DNA of 64,000 bases from Thermotogota bacterium ADurb.Bin062. Its GTDB lineage: Bacteria; Thermotogota; Thermotogae; MWEM01. The notes under the pieces are model-generated. The model saw only the letters and a program-made list of their open reading frames with translations, made no database searches and was not told the origin of the DNA. This document shows positions 26,264 to 34,918 of the stretch, piece by piece. Both the position numbers and the translations under genes were made by a program. The stretch lies in contig MWEM01000003.1 of assembly GCA_002071085.1 (NCBI GenBank), positions 1 to 64,000 on the forward strand, read 5' to 3'. Position 1 is the first letter of the stretch. Each line of letters starts with the position of its first letter.

Positions 26264-29200
26264 ATGAAAAAGATTCAAATGAGAAGGAAACCGTTTTTGC
26301 TCATAATTTTGATGATAGTGGCGTTATCGTTGTTAGTCGGCGGATGCGGCGGGGGCGCGGTACAACCCCCGGTGGCAGCGATCAATTTCGCCGACCCAAT
26401 ATTGGAAGCGGCGGTACGAAACGCGGCGGGTTATACGGGGCAGCCTACCGGCCCGATCTATCCTGCGGATGTACTGGGGATAACGGTTCTTAACGTAGAC
26501 GGTCCTAATACGCAAGCGAGTCGAGATGGTCAAGAGGATGGGAATTCCGGATCGAGATGGGAAAGATTAGAATACCAGATACTGGTGAAAAACGAAGAAA
26601 GACACAGGCGGTTTGGTGAGTGGGGCGCAGACAGCGAGCCCTCAACGAGAGGCGAGGGTGGACTCGTGTCGTTGGAAGGCATCCAGCACTTAACGAACTT
26701 GGAGAGGCTGTCTTTTAGGAACAACCAGGTGAGCAACCTCACGCCGTTGCAAAACCTGACTAACCTGGAATGGCTGTACTTCGATAACAACCAGGTGAGT
26801 AACCTCACGCCGTTGCAGAACCTGACGAACCTGGAGTGGCTGTCCTACTGGAACAACCAGGTGAGCAACCTCATACCGTTACAGAATCTAACGAACTTGC
26901 AGTATCTGGACTTCTCAGACAACCAGGTGAGCAGCCTCACACCGTTACAGAACCTGACGAACCTACGGGAGCTATACTTCAGTAACAACCAGGTGAGCAG
27001 CCTCGCACCGTTACAAAACCTAACGAACCTACGGGAGCTATACTTCTGGAGCAATCAGGTGAGCAACCTCACGCCGTTGCAAAACCTGACGAACCTGCAG
27101 GGACTGGGGTTCGTTAACAACCAGGTGAGCAACCTCACGCCATTACAAAACCTGACGAACCTGCAGTGTCTGGACTTCTCTAACAACCATGTGAGCAGCC
27201 TCACGCCGTTACAGAACCTGACGAACCTACGGGAGCTATACTTCGGTAACAACCAGGTGAGCAACCTCACGCCGCTGCAAAATCTGACGAACCTGAAGCG
27301 GCTCCTCTTCGATAGCAACCAAGTAAGCAACCTTACGCCGTTACAAAACCTGACGAACCTGGAATGGCTGTCCTTCGCTGACAACCAAGCGAGTGACATC
27401 ACCCCATTAGTGAACAACCTCGGAATCGGAGACGGTGATTACGTCAATATGAAATACAACAACCTCGATCTTACCGCCGGGTCACAAGATATGGCGAATA
27501 TCGATACCCTAATCTCACGGGGTTGCCTGGTAGACTACAACCCGCAGAACGCAGGGGTTGCCTTAGCCATCATCGAACAGCCGCAATCGCAGACCAAATC
27601 GGAAAGCGACAGCGTCACCTTCGATGTAGCTGCAAGCGGTGGGACACCCCCTTACTCTTATCAATGGCGGAAGAACGGGTCGAATATCAACGGAGCGACG
27701 GGTCAGAGCTACACGAAAAATAATCTCGCTGCATCCGATGCCGGACAATACTCGGTCGTTATCAAAGACAGTTCATCCCCACAGAAAAGCGTAACTAGCG
27801 AAAATGCCGAGTTGATCGTTCAGGCGGTCGTGCAAACCAGCCACTTCAAGCTCGCCAATTCCTGGGGAATTGCGGAGGTTGACGATGAAAATCGTTGGGA
27901 GAATGTTCCTGACGGGTTTTTGTATATGACCTTCGAAGCGGCCAAAGCGGTAAATCTTGAAGCGTGGTTCTACCGCCCCCGATCCGGTTATCATCCGCTG
28001 GCGGTAGCCGTTATCGGTATGACGCATCCCGTTCGTAATGACACAGCTGTTTTTTTAGGTGTAGGTAATCCATCGAGTCCACGGATCGAGAAGGAAGTCT
28101 ACGGTCTTCGTAGCTTCGGTGGTCCGTTTTATTCCGCCGGCGGCCCATACCCCTATCCCGACAATCGAATCGTTGTGGATATCACAGAGTTCCTCCCTCT
28201 TAACGGGGAAAGCGTATATTTACGCGTATTCGATTCCAACGGCTCTACTCAAACAGGTACCATCCTCTATTTCTCCGTCGAAACCTATGTCAGCTACCCC
28301 AATACCTTGTTGTCTCGGTATACTTCCACGCAAACTCCTAAGCCCACTAGCAATGGAGGCTCTGTTTCCGTTTCGACACCGGCGATCTCCTTTTCACCTA
28401 TTGCGTCGCGACAGACAGACCGGATACGGGAAATGTTATACCAAGCCAGCGATCCCCTAACGATGGAGAATATCTCTCCTTCGATGGTTCGGAAGCCCGG
28501 GGAACTTAACCGGACTGTTGATGAGATGGGAACAGGACTACTACATCCTACTGAGGAGCAATGGCAGGATATCGTGGATCGAGGTTTAGTGCGTATCGTC
28601 GATTCCGATCGTTTGGTCGAACTGGTCGGTAGAGACCAACTAAGAGGCGGCGTGGACCATTCGCTCTCCCCACACTTCCCACCTATCGGAAACCAGGGTA
28701 ATAAAGGCTCTTGCGTTTGTTTTTCGACGGGGTATTATATTGCCACATTCTACTTAGCGCGAGAATTTGGATGGGACCTTTCTGGGGCAACCTGGAGCGG
28801 CGCGTGGCCGGGCGCGCCTTCGGCCGCTTACCGAAACCGCATTATGAGCCCGGATTTCTTGTTCTTACAGCTCTATGAATACGATGCTTTCACAGAAGCT
28901 CCCGATTGGGGTAGCTATTACGTGGACAATATCGTTGCGCTATCACGTATCGGGATCAGTAGCTGGCTACAGCTTCCCTATTTAGGAAGCTACCCCACGA
29001 ATTTATCTGAGTATCAAGGGTGGCCTGGAGAAGAAGCTTGGAGACAAGCCCCTTTATATCGGATGGACTCACCCGCGCCGGCTCAAGAGGTCGCATGGTA
29101 TCTTCAGGTGAAGAACGATACGGATATACAAGCCCTCCAAGCCCTTTTAGATTTGGGAATTTTGATCAGCGTCAGTGTGGACGCGTTTCAATATAAAAAT

Positions 29201-29287
29201 CTATCTGACGAAGATCTTTGGGACGTGAATAACTATACCAAACCGGAACAGGGTAATCACGCCAATACGATTGTAGGGTACCGGTAA
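26264..29287 (+). CDS. Lipoprotein: LRR, Ig-like and truncated papain-like domains
   Basis: Signal peptide and lipobox LLVGGC at residues 22-27, then a cap region shared with the paralogue at 30075. Residues about 138-380 are 11 internalin-type leucine-rich repeats of 22 residues (NLTNLxxLxFxxNQVSNLTPLQ). An Ig-like domain follows (about 440-520: SVTFDVAASGGTPPYSYQW, SDAGQYSVVI). From about 790 is a C1-type cysteine peptidase: GNQGNKGSC817 supplies the oxyanion Gln and nucleophile, and NHANTIVGY supplies His999. The frame stops eight residues after that His, so the Asn and the NSWG segment that complete the papain fold are missing. Either the peptidase is inactive or the 3' end was lost. Anchored outside the cytoplasmic membrane. 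Confidence 0.8.
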   Translation: MKKIQMRRKPFLLIILMIVALSLLVGGCGGGAVQPPVAAINFADPILEAAVRNAAGYTGQPTGPIYPADVLGITVLNVDGPNTQASRDGQEDGNSGSRWERLEYQILVKNEERHRRFGEWGADSEPSTRGEGGLVSLEGIQHLTNLERLSFRNNQVSNLTPLQNLTNLEWLYFDNNQVSNLTPLQNLTNLEWLSYWNNQVSNLIPLQNLTNLQYLDFSDNQVSSLTPLQNLTNLRELYFSNNQVSSLAPLQNLTNLRELYFWSNQVSNLTPLQNLTNLQGLGFVNNQVSNLTPLQNLTNLQCLDFSNNHVSSLTPLQNLTNLRELYFGNNQVSNLTPLQNLTNLKRLLFDSNQVSNLTPLQNLTNLEWLSFADNQASDITPLVNNLGIGDGDYVNMKYNNLDLTAGSQDMANIDTLISRGCLVDYNPQNAGVALAIIEQPQSQTKSESDSVTFDVAASGGTPPYSYQWRKNGSNINGATGQSYTKNNLAASDAGQYSVVIKDSSSPQKSVTSENAELIVQAVVQTSHFKLANSWGIAEVDDENRWENVPDGFLYMTFEAAKAVNLEAWFYRPRSGYHPLAVAVIGMTHPVRNDTAVFLGVGNPSSPRIEKEVYGLRSFGGPFYSAGGPYPYPDNRIVVDITEFLPLNGESVYLRVFDSNGSTQTGTILYFSVETYVSYPNTLLSRYTSTQTPKPTSNGGSVSVSTPAISFSPIASRQTDRIREMLYQASDPLTMENISPSMVRKPGELNRTVDEMGTGLLHPTEEQWQDIVDRGLVRIVDSDRLVELVGRDQLRGGVDHSLSPHFPPIGNQGNKGSCVCFSTGYYIATFYLAREFGWDLSGATWSGAWPGAPSAAYRNRIMSPDFLFLQLYEYDAFTEAPDWGSYYVDNIVALSRIGISSWLQLPYLGSYPTNLSEYQGWPGEEAWRQAPLYRMDSPAPAQEVAWYLQVKNDTDIQALQALLDLGILISVSVDAFQYKNLSDEDLWDVNNYTKPEQGNHANTIVGYR

Positions 29288-29580
29288 ATCGCTACCATTC
29301 GAGCACTCGATGAGCGTCTTCGCCTGATCAGGAGAATAAGCGCTTCCGTTCGAATATTGTTTCTGCCAACGGTAAAAGATAGAAAACTAGAGACCGAATT
29401 TTCGGCGAATCTCAGCAACGGGAGTCATTTTCGCTTCCGTAAAGAATATGTATTGTTTTTTCTATTAAGTATTTTTATCCATCCAAATTCGTTCGTCTCA
29501 CTAACTAAATGTCTCATATCTTTTGTCTCGTTCCAGAGGGCAAACCTATCCGTGGCCAATGGGTCCTGTCGCTCGAGTAT
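29288..29580. other. Gene-free stretch after the LRR-papain gene
   Basis: No frame continues the missing C-terminus of the peptidase, and neither strand shows a gene with a ribosome binding site. The stretch is more A+T-rich than its surroundings. It may be the scar of the rearrangement that truncated the upstream gene. Confidence 0.4.
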
Positions 29581-29589
29581 TCCCTATTT

Positions 29590-29958
29590 TATTTCGGCAT
29601 GCCGCTTAGGAACGCTAACTTTTATTTGGCATGTCATAAAAATAAAACAGCGTTCGCACGGAGGGCACAGAGAAAAGATTCTTTTGAACGCCCTGGGAAT
29701 TTTTGTTCGGTATGTTTACCAGGAACAGTAAAAAAGCAAAGGACGGATCGCGGGGTCGTAAAAACCACTTACCCCGCGATAACCCCACACGATCATCGCG
29801 GCGTAAGCGCCCCTTCTTTTCGCGACGGCGCGATACGCTTTTGTGCGGACATCGTGGCGTAAACGTTTAAGGCTCTCGAGTTCTTACAGAAAAGCAAAGA
29901 ATCGTGCCGGACTAAAGTCCGGATTTTCCATTTTGGTGTACCCCGATTATACCCACAC
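29590..29958. repeat. Mosaic element before the second LRR gene
   Basis: Modules: a TTTATTTGGCATG half palindrome (29620), CACGGAGGGCACAGAG (29657), ATCGCGGGGTCGTAAAAACC (29748), a CATCGCGGCGTAAGCGCC unit (29803) and GCCGGACTAAAGTCCGG (29905). The right end is TTTGGTGTACCCCGATTATACCCACAC, the second end type, whereas the element before the first LRR gene has the first end type. Confidence 0.65.
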
Positions 29959-29983
29959 CCGCTATACCCTCGCGCGGGGTGAG

Positions 29984-29992
29984 TGGTATAAT
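29984..29992 (+). promoter_or_regulatory. Extended -10 promoter of the second LRR gene
   Basis: TGG-TATAAT, 28 bp after the end of the interspersed element; duplicated from (or into) the promoter at 26174. Confidence 0.7.
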
Positions 29993-30074
29993 AAAACGAT
30001 GAATCACCATTTCTAATGATAGCTATCAATGAAGTCGACAACCGTCAACCGATCTTACGGGAAGGAGGGTTAAG

Positions 30075-31166
30075 ATGAAAAAGACTAAAAGGAGAAGGAA
30101 ACCGTTTTTGCTCATAATTTTGATGATAGTGTCGTTATCGTTGTTAGTCGGCGGATGCGGCGGGGGCGCGGTGCAACCCCCGGTGGCAGCGATCAATTTC
30201 GCTGACCCAATATTGGAAGCGGCGGTGCGAAACGCGGCAGGTTACACAGGGCAGCCTACCGGCCCGATCTATCCTGCGGATGTACTGGGGATAACGGTTC
30301 TGAACTTAAACGGTCCCAACGGGCAAGTGGATCGGTATGGGAAGGATGATCGGAACTCTGGATCGAGAGGAGAAGGATTAGAACACCTGATACTATTGAA
30401 AAACGAAGAAAGACATCGGTGGTTTGGTGAGTGGGAAGCTGACAACGAGCCCTTATCCAGAGGAGCAGGGGGGCTCGTATCGCTGGAAGGCATCCAACAC
30501 TTAACGAACCTGGAGTATCTGTATTTCTCTAACAACAAGGTGAGCAACATCACGCCGTTACAACATCTAACGAAACTGCAGTTGCTGATATTCGATAACA
30601 ACTTGGTGAGCAACATCACGCCTTTACAAAACCTGGTGAACTTACAATATCTGTCCATCAATTACAACCAAGTGAGTGACCTCACGCCTTTACAGAACCT
30701 GACGAACCTGCATTTTCTGTGGCTCTATCACAACCAAGTGAGCAACATCACGTCGTTGCGGAACCTGACGAACCTTCTGCATCTGGTCTTCTTTAGCAAC
30801 CAAGTAAGCAACATCACAACGTTACAACACCTAACGAACCTGCGATTGCTGAGCTTCGGGTACAACCAGGTAAGTGACCTCTTACCCTTACAAACCTTGA
30901 CGAATCTACAAGAACTGTACTTCGGTAATAACCAGGTAAGCAACATCGTGCCGTTGCAAAACCTGACGAACCTGAAGTGGCTGTACTTCGAACACAACCA
31001 GGTGAGCGACATCACGCCATTGGTAAACAACGCCGGAATCGGAGACGGTGATACCGTCGATATGCGATACAACTACCTCGATCTTAATCCCTGGTCAATA
31101 GACTTCTTTAACATCCAGTTCTTGAAATCGCGGGGCTGCACTGTGTTCTACAACCCGCAAAACTAA
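30075..31166 (+). CDS. LRR lipoprotein, short paralogue
   Basis: A 363-residue lipoprotein. Signal peptide, lipobox (LLVGGC) and cap (PILEAAVRNAAGYTGQPTG) are almost identical to the gene at 26264. Eight 22-residue leucine-rich repeats follow (residues about 140-315), then the same closing unit (NAGIGDGDTVDMRYN), and the protein ends where the paralogue continues into its Ig domain. Variable residues cluster at the exposed positions of the repeats (LxFxxN), while the framework stays constant, as in ligand-binding LRR proteins. It probably binds surfaces or partner proteins outside the cell. It arose by tandem duplication including promoter and ribosome binding site. Confidence 0.8.
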   Translation: MKKTKRRRKPFLLIILMIVSLSLLVGGCGGGAVQPPVAAINFADPILEAAVRNAAGYTGQPTGPIYPADVLGITVLNLNGPNGQVDRYGKDDRNSGSRGEGLEHLILLKNEERHRWFGEWEADNEPLSRGAGGLVSLEGIQHLTNLEYLYFSNNKVSNITPLQHLTKLQLLIFDNNLVSNITPLQNLVNLQYLSINYNQVSDLTPLQNLTNLHFLWLYHNQVSNITSLRNLTNLLHLVFFSNQVSNITTLQHLTNLRLLSFGYNQVSDLLPLQTLTNLQELYFGNNQVSNIVPLQNLTNLKWLYFEHNQVSDITPLVNNAGIGDGDTVDMRYNYLDLNPWSIDFFNIQFLKSRGCTVFYNPQN

Positions 31167-31580
31167 CCGATAGTTTCTAGGAACGGGTATTAGAAGCGGC
31201 GGTATGAACGCCTCGATGTTCTCTGCCCTGCGAATATATTCCAACAGAATCTGGGCAGGCGATGGATCGCTTTTCGACAAAGCGAACGGATTCCGGTGAC
31301 GAGAAAACAAACGCCATCGATTTTGTCTGTCCAGGCGGCACATACGACGATGTGACGTTTATCGCGACAGGTGGCGTAGCCCGTCGGGTTTGCCTATACG
31401 CGAAAGAAAGAGGAAAGGATTTTAGTTCTACCTGCGACGAAAACGAAACTCGTGAGAAAGCGGCGCCTTAAAGGGTCGAAGGCTCGTCACCCCTGGATAA
31501 GAGGAATGCTTTTCCGCGGGCGAAACATAGACACGAGAGCGGTTGAGCCGATTTCGAAGTACCTATCATACCCCGATGGT
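31167..31580. other. Intergenic stretch without recognised gene
   Basis: Lies between the 3' ends of the LRR gene and the convergent decarboxylase gene. A 69-codon plus-strand frame at 31262-31471 has no ribosome binding site and no recognised similarity. No interspersed modules are seen here. Confidence 0.4.
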
Positions 31581-33443
31581 TTATTGGGACCGTTGACGGT
31601 CCGCGATCGCATCTTCCATCGCTTTTAAAAACGTGTTCCAATAGGTTTTATAGGTCGTGTTGTTCACCAGGTAAGGCGTCAAAACGCACGAACGTAAAAC
31701 CACCACACTGCCGTGGCGTTCCCATTCGGAAGGATCGAAGCCGAACCGTTTAATGAAAGACAAGGGCGCCTCGCCGTACTCTTCTACCGTCAGTGAGGTC
31801 TTAGAGGTGATGAAATCGTTCGTGTACAAAGGTCCCGATTTGTAGGAGCATCGCTCGTACAGATACTGGTTCAACGCATTCATCTCTTTAAGGCTTGGAT
31901 TGCCGATTTCGTGGAATGCGTAATCGACGATGTTGCTGTCGGGGCAAGTTAAAGGCAGAACCTCGAACCGCTTCCCGCCCACTTCGATAGGAGTGGCGTT
32001 CTGTAAAGAGGTGTAAAATCGATAAGCGCCCTCGATGCTCGCTCGTATGATCGCCCCATATCCGGAACGGTTCAGGGGAACCACCCGGTGCGCCATCCAG
32101 ACGGCGGCCGCCGCGGCGCCCGCCTTCGAGCCTTCTATGATATAACTGCCGAGGAGCATGGGGTTATCATCGCTTTTGTCAAAAACGTATGCGGCGAAAT
32201 ACGAAATCACATCGATCATCCTGCGATCCGCTGCCAGGAACGCGCCCGCCGCATAAGGGACATAACCCAGTTTGTGCGGATCGACCGTGATGGAATCCGC
32301 TTTAGGCATCGCTTTAAATGCCTCGTAGACGTCCCTGTTCAGCCAGTCGTTTCCGGTGTCTTTTGAATCGATACAAATCGTGTGGAACCCTTCGAACGGG
32401 ATGAACCGATTCTCTTCGTCCAGAAAGAGCGCCCTCGCGTAACCGCCATATGCGGCGTCGATATGCAGATAAAACGCGACGCCTTCTTCCGCGTACCGCT
32501 CTCGGAGCTTAACGATTTCGTGGACCTCATCCACGGCGCCTTCCTCGGTCGTCCCGACGACAGCAACGACAGCCAGAATAGGCTTTTTCCCGGTGATCAA
32601 CGAGTCGATGCGCGCTTTTAACGCGTTTATGTCCATCCGATAGTTTTCTCGAACGGGAACGGAATAGAGGTTATCCTGCCCAATACCGAAGATATCCGCC
32701 GCTTTCGTCCAGGAATAGTGCTTCGACTGTGGGACGATGATGGCGCCAAGATTCGCGCCCGCCATTCCTTTTCCACGAACCGTTTGCTCTCGCATCTCTT
32801 CAAAAACGCCCGATTCTTTCGCACGATCCATCAAATCGAGGATTTGCGCGGTGCTCCTATTCGCCAACTGCCAGTCGCTAAGCCCATCGACGAGCTCTGG
32901 CTTGCACGCGCGGATGGCAAAAGGGATGGAAGCGAGGTTTCGCGCTAACCAAACTGCTTCGTAGTTCGCGACCGTCCCGCCGGACGTGATGTGTCCCCAA
33001 CATCGTTGGGGATCGTATCCCATCAATGTCGCAAGCTGTCGCCCGACCTGAATCTCCAAAGCGGTCGTCGCGGGCGAACCTTCGTACGCGCAGTTGTTCG
33101 GATTGTACAAAACCGTCAGCATATACCCCAGATTAGCCGCCATCAATGTATCCGTATTCATGTGACCCAGATATCTCGGAGAAAACCAAGGGGTGGAGCT
33201 TTCCTGAAGCTGCCCCGCCAGATCGACGAGAGCTTCCCGTGTCTTCTGCAACGTATCCAGGAAATCCTTTTGGCCTTTCTCACCATCGCTCACGATTGGG
33301 GCGTCGTTGGGGTGGAAGTAACGCCGCCATTCCGCGTGGTCATCCATCAAAAACAACAGCATCTGTCTGAAGAAGTCATAGTTTTCGGACTTCGGACCTA
33401 AAAACAACGCCTTCGTATTGATCGGTTTCTCTATGTCCACCAC
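31581..33443 (-). CDS. tdc: Tyrosine decarboxylase-like PLP enzyme (group II)
   Basis: Removes the carboxyl group of an aromatic amino acid, most likely tyrosine to tyramine, with pyridoxal phosphate. The 620-residue length and whole-length pattern match bacterial TyrDC: WRRYFHPNDAPIVS at the start, YLGHMNTDTLMAANL, NNCAYEGSPATTALE, the cofactor His region VPQSKHYSWTKAADI, HIDAAYGGYARALF, and the Schiff-base lysine K391 in DPHKLGYVPY. Starts are GTG 33443 or GTG 33440, the latter better placed after AAGGGAG. No tyrosine/tyramine antiporter gene adjoins it, which is unlike the acid-resistance operons of lactic acid bacteria, so its substrate and purpose here are open. Own promoter at 33553. 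Confidence 0.87.
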   Translation of the reverse strand: MVDIEKPINTKALFLGPKSENYDFFRQMLLFLMDDHAEWRRYFHPNDAPIVSDGEKGQKDFLDTLQKTREALVDLAGQLQESSTPWFSPRYLGHMNTDTLMAANLGYMLTVLYNPNNCAYEGSPATTALEIQVGRQLATLMGYDPQRCWGHITSGGTVANYEAVWLARNLASIPFAIRACKPELVDGLSDWQLANRSTAQILDLMDRAKESGVFEEMREQTVRGKGMAGANLGAIIVPQSKHYSWTKAADIFGIGQDNLYSVPVRENYRMDINALKARIDSLITGKKPILAVVAVVGTTEEGAVDEVHEIVKLRERYAEEGVAFYLHIDAAYGGYARALFLDEENRFIPFEGFHTICIDSKDTGNDWLNRDVYEAFKAMPKADSITVDPHKLGYVPYAAGAFLAADRRMIDVISYFAAYVFDKSDDNPMLLGSYIIEGSKAGAAAAAVWMAHRVVPLNRSGYGAIIRASIEGAYRFYTSLQNATPIEVGGKRFEVLPLTCPDSNIVDYAFHEIGNPSLKEMNALNQYLYERCSYKSGPLYTNDFITSKTSLTVEEYGEAPLSFIKRFGFDPSEWERHGSVVVLRSCVLTPYLVNNTTYKTYWNTFLKAMEDAIADRQRSQ

Positions 33444-33552
33444 TCCCTTGCGCGAAATTTCTTTTTATACTTGAGATTTCTCCCGATTTCCGTTTCCACC
33501 ATCGCCTTTCTCAAGGCTGCTACGGGTTTTCACGGTATGCCTTCGAGAATTG

Positions 33553-33558
33553 ATTATA
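33553..33558 (-). promoter_or_regulatory. -10 box of the decarboxylase gene
   Basis: TATAAT on the minus strand, 28 bp from the element end at 33587. TTTGGA 16 bp upstream may serve as a weak -35. It lacks the TG extension. Confidence 0.6.
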
Positions 33559-33586
33559 CCCCTTTTCTGGAAAATCCAAACCGAAC

Positions 33587-33690
33587 GTGTGGGTATAATA
33601 TCTGGTACACTAAAATGAGAACGCCGCACTGAAGTGCGGCGTTCCCAGGGCGCTCCCAGTAAACGTGCAGAGCTAAAGTTCCCCAAAACC
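33587..33690. repeat. Short mosaic element between divergent genes
   Basis: The left end is GTGTGGGTATAATATCTGG, the second end type. Inside is GCCGCACTGAAGTGCGGC (33632). The right side decays into CCCCAAAACCCAG without a full terminal end. It separates the decarboxylase and FN3 lipoprotein genes. Confidence 0.6.
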
Positions 33691-33709
33691 CAGATGATTT
33701 TTTCGGTTG

Positions 33710-33718
33710 TGGTAAAAT
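33710..33718 (+). promoter_or_regulatory. Extended -10 promoter of the FN3 lipoprotein gene
   Basis: TGG-TAAAAT, 144 bp before the ATG, leaving a long untranslated leader. The leader contains a GCGCGAAGGCGCGC hairpin (33732-33745) just after the expected start of transcription. Confidence 0.5.
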
Positions 33719-33862
33719 ATCTATCGCTAAGCGCGCGAAGGCGCGCTATCTAAGGTTATAAAAAACTCACAAAACACGACGAGGGCCTGAAGAGCGCGGA
33801 CGCGCACCCTTGATGAAAAAGCCAAACCCTCCATCCTCTCGCCTATAGAAGGAGGTTTTATT

Positions 33863-34918
33863 ATGCAAGACAAACGTCTTTCTATGATTGTCCTCTTACT
33901 TGTCACGCTCTTCGCTTTGGCCATCATTACGGGATGTATTGTCCGCGCGATCATTGCCCCGCCGAGTATCGCCCTCCTCGCGCCGGCGAACGGGGCTACG
34001 GATCAACCGACGGCTCTGGTTCTCACTTGGGAAGCGACGCCGGGAGTATCGAAAAACAAAAAAATCCCCCCCGAGATCGTAGAATACCGCTTCTATATCG
34101 CTCTCTTAAACGAAGACTATGGCGATTGGGAACCCACAGAGGACAAACAAGCGGAGCCAAAGGGACTGGAATACGATACAGCCTACAAGTGGAAGGTGGA
34201 AGCCATCCAGTCGGACAATCAGATTGGGGAGAGCGAAGAGTGGACCTTCACAACGGAAAAGAAGCAGTACGCGGCGCCACAGATCGAGCTCACGGACCCC
34301 GCGAGCGGAGCGACGGACTTGGCGACGACGGTGACCTTGACGTGGGAGGCGACGCCGGGCAAGCAAACGAATGTGGTGGAGCGCGAGGGAGTGAACATCA
34401 CGGAGTATCGGGTCTATCATAAGAAAACCGGAGACCCGGAACCTACCGAACCCGCCACGACGACGGAGAAGTCCTATAACCTGACGAACCTGGAATACGC
34501 CGCCACTTACACGTGGTACGTCGTTGCCCTGCAATCGGACGGGCAACAAGCGACGAGTACCGAGAGGTCTTTTTCTACACAGACGGCTCAGTACGCGGCC
34601 CCGGAGATCGCGCTCAAGAGCCCTGGGAACCGCGTGGGGGAGCAGCCGACGACGGTGAACCTGACATGGGAGGCGACACCGGGCAAACAAACGAACGTGG
34701 GAGAGCGAGCGCCGACGATAGAGGGCTACCTCGTCTATTTCGGTGTGGATGGCCAGAAATATGGGGTTCCAGAGCCGGTTACCGCCACTCAGACGACGAA
34801 GCCGGGATTAGCCTATGGCACCACCTACAAGTGGCAGGTGGTGGCGCTGCAATCGAACGAGAAGCGAGCGACGAGTACCGAGTGGACTTTTACGACGCTG
34901 GCTCCAGTGTATGGGTGA
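33863..34918 (+). CDS. Lipoprotein with FN3-like repeats, interrupted by in-frame TGA
   Basis: Signal peptide with lipobox AIITGC, then three FN3-type repeats of about 105 residues. Each opens with a P-x-I-x-L-x-x-P-x-x-x-A-T-D pattern, has LTWEATPG, and ends with YKWxVxAxQSD and WTFTT. A TGA at 34916-34918 ends the frame in the linker before a fourth repeat. The same frame then continues with no other stop through the fourth repeat and a beta-helix to 36514. The linker Y-A-A-P in the other repeats is Y-G-stop-P here, so the TGA is a point change in a single 883-codon gene. TGA serves as a normal stop elsewhere in the window. ATG 33863 follows AAGGAGG. Confidence 0.8.
   Translation: MQDKRLSMIVLLLVTLFALAIITGCIVRAIIAPPSIALLAPANGATDQPTALVLTWEATPGVSKNKKIPPEIVEYRFYIALLNEDYGDWEPTEDKQAEPKGLEYDTAYKWKVEAIQSDNQIGESEEWTFTTEKKQYAAPQIELTDPASGATDLATTVTLTWEATPGKQTNVVEREGVNITEYRVYHKKTGDPEPTEPATTTEKSYNLTNLEYAATYTWYVVALQSDGQQATSTERSFSTQTAQYAAPEIALKSPGNRVGEQPTTVNLTWEATPGKQTNVGERAPTIEGYLVYFGVDGQKYGVPEPVTATQTTKPGLAYGTTYKWQVVALQSNEKRATSTEWTFTTLAPVYG

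Noticed and set aside
26670-27390. Regular 66-bp repetition as a CRISPR or DNA satellite
   Set aside because: It is in frame and encodes leucine-rich repeats.
29357-29731. Plus-strand frame of 124 codons after the LRR-papain gene as missing peptidase end
   Set aside because: The translated sequence lacks the NSWG region or any papain-like pattern and runs into interspersed repeat modules.
34916-34918. TGA read as a sense codon (altered genetic code)
   Set aside because: Other genes here end at TGA where homologous proteins end (for example 63104-63106 and 43741-43743), so TGA is a stop in this genome.
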